This document shows, piece after piece, positions 6,572-8,663 of a stretch of 8,663 nucleotides of DNA. A program made the position numbers and the translations under genes. Below the pieces are notes generated by a model. That model was not told where the DNA came from. It saw nothing but the letters and a program-made list of their open reading frames with translations, and ran no database searches. Position 1 is the stretch's first letter, and every line of letters starts with the position of its first letter. Source of the DNA: JBBIUS01 sp037440105 (lineage in GTDB: Bacteria; Patescibacteriota; Patescibacteriia; XYB2-FULL-38-15); contig JBBIUS010000030.1 in NCBI GenBank assembly GCA_037440105.1, forward strand, positions 1 through 8,663, written 5' to 3'.

Positions 6572-6580
6572 ACCTCCTTT
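6572..6580 (-). promoter_or_regulatory. Strong Shine-Dalgarno of the baseplate-J-like gene
   Basis: AAAGGAGGT on the minus strand gives a near-perfect anti-16S match. It ends close to the ATG at 6567-6569, with only three bases between GGAGG and ATG, a short spacing. It supports the chosen start and shows that this genome uses SD-led initiation for at least some genes. Confidence 0.8.
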
Positions 6581-6618
6581 TTTAAAAATTTTTAAATATT
6601 AAAAAACAGTTAACAAAA

Positions 6619-8019
6619 TCACAAATCTCTCAGAAGATTTTTCTTTTTTTTCTTTCTTGACCAAGCTACCCCGCCGCCTAAAATAAGGCCACCCAAAAGA
6701 CCGGAAAGCCAAAACGAACGGTTTAAATCAAAAAAGTTAATTTTTATTTCTGTTTTTGTTTCTGCTGAATTCCCAAACTGGTCGCTAACTTTTAAAACAA
6801 CTTCATACTTGCCTGACTTATTAAATACATGTCGGTTTTCTTTTTCATTTGACTTTGCACCATCTCCAAAGTCCCATTCATATCTTAAATCATTTAAAAA
6901 ATGGCCGATTGGCATGGCTTTAAAAAAATAAGTATGGGAATCTATCTGCACAAAATCAATCATTACATTTTCAAAACCTTTTTCTTTCCTCCCGTTAACT
7001 TCATCTTTAATTAAATCAAACTCTTCTTCGTCTGCTTCGCTCTCTGTTAGAATATTTTGATTCAGAGGCTCACTATCTTCTTTGTCATTAACTTGGTCAC
7101 GGTCAGTGTCTTGATTTTTGGGGTTTGTCCCAAGACTTCTTTCTTCTTCGTCATTTAAACTGTCGTTGTCATCATCACTATCGCAGGCATCGCCAAGGCC
7201 GTCTTTATCTGTGTCCTGCTGAGAAACATTTGCCACTGTTTTGCAGTTGTCGCGGCTGTCAGGAATACCGTCGCTATCAGAGTCTGACAGAGACGATGAA
7301 GGCGGCAAACTATTATCAACTGAATCGCAGGCATTACCCTTGCCGTCTTTATCTTTATCTTCTTGGCCAGGGTTAGCAATTAAAGGACAATTATCCTCCC
7401 CGTCTAAAACTCCGTCACCATCAGAGTCTGGATTTACTGAACTTGTCCCTCCACTTTGTTCTTCACTATCAGGAATACCATCATTATCATCGTCAGGATC
7501 GCAGACATCACCGATGCCGTCGCCGTCAACATCTCCCTGGTCTGGATTGAAATTATTAACACAGTTATCGTTTTTATCAATTATTCCATCGCCGTCAGCG
7601 TCTTTCTCGGGATAAAAAAGAATTGTCACTGCTGAATCATTAGACGGATTTTCGTCTTTTGGTGTTTGACCTTTTATATCTACCCGGATATTAAAACTTC
7701 CTTCTGGAATCACCCAGTCAACAAAGACTTCATCACTGTAACCGCCGGCTCTGACTGAAACAACCTGCGATTCACCGATCAAATTTGGACCCGCGTAAAA
7801 AAGTGCGTAAGCAACCACATCGCGCGTCCCATGATTGCGCACTGCAGCATAAATTCTAACCGGTTCCCCAGAAATTAAAATTGAATTTGAAAAAAAGATG
7901 TCTCCTGAAATTATGCCTAAATCGTATTCTAAAGTTTGCGCCCTTGCATTAAAACCAAAAATAGTTAAACAAGAAATTAAAACGCTTAAAAACATGATTT
8001 TTAATAAGGGATTTTTCAT
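6619..8019 (-). CDS. Secreted, membrane-anchored protein with CARDB-like domain, thrombospondin type 3 repeats and PKD domain
   Basis: The product has 466 residues. A signal peptide (1-27) ends in ARA before Gln28. Residues about 30-136 look like an Ig-like CARDB domain (SGEPVRIYAAVRNHGTRDV). Residues 140-318 are Asp-rich thrombospondin type 3 repeats with DxDxDG calcium-binding loops; three pairs of cysteines (153/173, 211/231, 259/279) are each exactly 20 residues apart and probably form disulfides. Residues about 350-430 are a PKD domain with WDFGDG (382-387) and the YEVVLKVSD strand. A membrane segment (about 436-453) and a lysine-rich tail (455-460) anchor it, leaving nearly the whole chain outside. 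No sortase or PEP-CTERM motif is evident. It likely acts at the cell surface, perhaps in adhesion or envelope structure, but that is inference. The ATG lacks an SD; a TATAAT lies 11 nt upstream. The membrane protein downstream is its probable operon partner. Confidence 0.88.
   Translation of the reverse strand: MKNPLLKIMFLSVLISCLTIFGFNARAQTLEYDLGIISGDIFFSNSILISGEPVRIYAAVRNHGTRDVVAYALFYAGPNLIGESQVVSVRAGGYSDEVFVDWVIPEGSFNIRVDIKGQTPKDENPSNDSAVTILFYPEKDADGDGIIDKNDNCVNNFNPDQGDVDGDGIGDVCDPDDDNDGIPDSEEQSGGTSSVNPDSDGDGVLDGEDNCPLIANPGQEDKDKDGKGNACDSVDNSLPPSSSLSDSDSDGIPDSRDNCKTVANVSQQDTDKDGLGDACDSDDDNDSLNDEEERSLGTNPKNQDTDRDQVNDKEDSEPLNQNILTESEADEEEFDLIKDEVNGRKEKGFENVMIDFVQIDSHTYFFKAMPIGHFLNDLRYEWDFGDGAKSNEKENRHVFNKSGKYEVVLKVSDQFGNSAETKTEIKINFFDLNRSFWLSGLLGGLILGGGVAWSRKKKKKNLLRDL
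7066..7602 (-). repeat. Coding thrombospondin type 3 tandem repeats
   Basis: This part of the gene encodes repeated acidic calcium-binding loops (residues 140-318). Recurring words include DADGDGI, DVDGDGIGDVCD, DSDGDGVLDGEDNC, DSDSDGIPDSRDNC and DTDKDGLGDACD. The repetition opens long false reading frames in other frames and on the other strand. Confidence 0.88.
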
Positions 8020-8030
8020 ATTTGAATAAA

Positions 8031-8036
8031 ATTATA
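8031..8036 (-). promoter_or_regulatory. Perfect -10 box 11 nt before the TSP3/PKD start codon
   Basis: TATAAT on the minus strand lies 11 nt before the ATG. No good -35 is seen at 15-19 bp spacing. The short distance and lack of a Shine-Dalgarno predict a 5' leader of only about 3-5 nt. A large inverted repeat begins about 12 bp further upstream. Confidence 0.5.
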
Positions 8037-8047
8037 TACGATCTTAG

Positions 8048-8122
8048 AACTATCCCTGGTTTTTTTATCATTCACACCATTAATTTATTTTATCTAAAAT
8101 AAATTAAAAATCAAGGACAGTT
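8048..8122. repeat. Composite 75-bp inverted repeat (REP/MITE-like) upstream of the TSP3/PKD gene
   Basis: The outer arms are AACTATCCCTGGTTTTT (8048-8064) and AAAAATCAAGGACAGTT (8106-8122), complementary at 14 of 17 positions; all three mismatches are transitions. Inside lies a perfect 13-bp AT-only palindrome, TTAATTTATTTTA (8080-8092) against TAAAATAAATTAA (8095-8107), with a 2-nt spacer. Both outer arms read AACTrTCCyTGrTTTTT, a word I associate with REP-like intergenic elements near IS200-type transposases; that link is from memory. It could also serve as an operator for the nearby promoter. Confidence 0.55.
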
Positions 8123-8204
8123 ATTTACTGCGAATTTTCCTTAACTCTTTCTTATTCCTTGCCATCGCTATAATGAAAATTATCCTTAGTAATTTTAATT
8201 TACC

Positions 8205-8233
8205 AAAATAAAAAAGCGGGTTTAAAACCCGCT
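8205..8233 (-). terminator. Intrinsic terminator of the 79-residue gene
   Basis: AGCGGGT (8215-8221) pairs with ACCCGCT (8227-8233) around a five-base loop. On the minus strand the stem runs into TTTTTTATTTT (8205-8215), a canonical U-tract. It begins 13 bases after the stop codon of the small gene, so this gene is closed off from the TSP3/PKD gene. Confidence 0.92.
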
Positions 8234-8246
8234 GATCATTGGAAAA

Positions 8247-8486
8247 CTAGTGAAGAACGCAGTCAAGTATATTTATCGTTGCATCATTTTTGACCAAATC
8301 CTCGAGCCCTTCTTTTGAAAGGTCTTGAAAAACCTTGATGAGTATTTCCTCCTGTTCATCGGTGAGGCTGTCCAGATTGAAAAGTTTGATTCCTCGACGG
8401 CGCAGAATTAAACGCACCGCATCGCGAAATACAGCCTCAGACATTTGAAACTTCTCCAAAAAAAATTTTTTTGCTCCTCCTGGCAT
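8247..8486 (-). CDS. Small helical protein of unknown function
   Basis: I do not recognise this 79-residue protein. It has a basic N-terminal half (MPGGAKKFFLEKF and RLILRRRGIK, residues 25-34) and an acidic, probably helical second half (LTDEQEEILIKVFQDL, 41-56, and LEDLVKND, 61-68). There is no signal peptide or membrane segment, and a single Cys76 lies near the C-terminus. The segment GIKLFNLDSLTDEQEEIL weakly recalls short DUF5663-like proteins of candidate phyla, a low-confidence resemblance. The gene is a complete unit: a perfect TTGACA box with a 17-bp spacer, SD AAGGAGGG seven bases from the ATG, and an intrinsic terminator. This strongly supports real, and probably efficient, expression. 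The acidic/basic split could suit a protein- or nucleic-acid-binding adaptor, but that is speculation. Confidence 0.8.
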   Translation of the reverse strand: MPGGAKKFFLEKFQMSEAVFRDAVRLILRRRGIKLFNLDSLTDEQEEILIKVFQDLSKEGLEDLVKNDATINILDCVLH

Positions 8487-8492
8487 CGTTTT

Positions 8493-8500
8493 CCCTCCTT
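8493..8500 (-). promoter_or_regulatory. Canonical Shine-Dalgarno of the 79-residue gene
   Basis: AAGGAGGG on the minus strand, with GGAGG seven bases before the ATG at 8484-8486, is near-ideal in sequence and spacing. It fixes the start codon of the small gene. Confidence 0.85.
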
Positions 8501-8513
8501 TTCTCTATCTCCA

Positions 8514-8542
8514 ACCCTAACCTATTTTTTCAATTTTGTCAA
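8514..8542 (-). promoter_or_regulatory. Sigma70-type promoter of the 79-residue gene
   Basis: A perfect -35 TTGACA (8537-8542) is followed by a 17-bp spacer and TAGGGT (8514-8519), a weak -10 that keeps the key T, A and final T. The predicted start near 8507 gives a leader of about 20 nt containing the SD. The strong -35 with a weak -10 might mean activator dependence or simply a moderate promoter. Confidence 0.65.
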
Positions 8543-8582
8543 CCCCTAAAATTAACAAAAGCAATAAAAAAATAATGCGAAA

Positions 8583-8663
8583 TCAAGAAGACATTTTTAT
8601 ATTTCCAAGCCCGATAATCTTCTCTATTGCTTTTTTGCAAAGATCATTTGCTTCAATCGAATA
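8583..8663 (-). CDS. C-terminal end of an unidentified gene (runs off the window)
   Basis: One minus-strand frame stays open from the window edge for 26 codons and ends in TGA at 8583-8585. The other frame I read from the edge soon meets a stop. The translated end includes SIEANDLCKKAIEKI and GLGNIKMSS, with a helix-like, plausible composition. The following 40 bases before the next promoter hold no gene. The fragment is too short to identify a family, and a chance open frame is possible. Confidence 0.45.
   Translation of the reverse strand, partial: YSIEANDLCKKAIEKIIGLGNIKMSS

Noticed and set aside
7125..7615. Long open frames on both strands within the TSP3 repeats
   Set aside because: Repeated Asp/Gly codons remove stops in other frames; the Ser/Pro-rich and His/Arg-rich translations are artefacts of that repetition.
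8169..8174. Perfect TATAAT on the plus strand
   Set aside because: No -35 lies at suitable spacing and no plus-strand gene follows, so I do not call a promoter.
8176..8196. AAAATTA / TAATTTT small hairpin
   Set aside because: Seven AT pairs around a 7-nt loop are expected by chance in this AT-rich gap, and it is not followed by a U-run of terminator type.

Overview
The window is an AT-rich stretch in which every convincing gene lies on the minus strand, so transcription runs from high to low coordinates. Several things suggest a candidate phyla radiation (Patescibacteria, possibly Parcubacteria-like) genome: an unusually short threonyl-tRNA synthetase with no TGS domain, a single-pass membrane protein of the baseplate-J-like type I associate with these genomes, a Gly-tRNA synthetase with a zinc-ribbon insertion, an Asp-box lipoprotein, and intergenic repeats built from words such as AAATTCCAAAT. 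UGA is read as stop at several gene ends, so the Gracilibacteria/SR1 recoding of UGA to Gly does not apply. This placement is inference; no rRNA or phylogeny is available.

Layout in transcription order (right to left): the last 26 codons of an unidentified gene (8583-8663); a self-contained unit with a TTGACA promoter, strong Shine-Dalgarno, 79-residue unknown protein and intrinsic terminator (8205-8542); a 75-bp composite palindrome (8048-8122); a secreted, membrane-anchored protein with thrombospondin type 3 repeats and a PKD domain (6619-8019); a membrane protein with a large extracytoplasmic part (5394-6569); thrS (3480-5267) ending in a hairpin terminator; holB, the clamp-loader delta' subunit (2334-3335), with its own promoter; a seven-Asp-box lipoprotein (1148-2200); frr, the ribosome recycling factor (485-1039); and the start of glyS (1-328), which runs off the left edge.

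Two themes emerge. One is core information processing: two aminoacyl-tRNA synthetases, ribosome recycling and the replication clamp loader. The other is the cell surface: a Ca-binding-type repeat protein with PKD domain, the baseplate-J-like membrane protein directly downstream of it (49-nt gap, strong SD, probably co-transcribed), and a predicted beta-propeller lipoprotein. Two genes (holB and the TSP3/PKD gene) have a -10 box only 10-11 nt before the ATG and no Shine-Dalgarno, suggesting near-leaderless transcripts, whereas the 79-residue gene and the baseplate-J-like gene have textbook SD sequences.

No tRNA, rRNA, CRISPR array, transposase gene or complete mobile element was seen. I found no clear new multi-gene system. 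The best leads are the surface-protein pair, the isolated 79-residue gene, and the two long intergenic inverted repeats.
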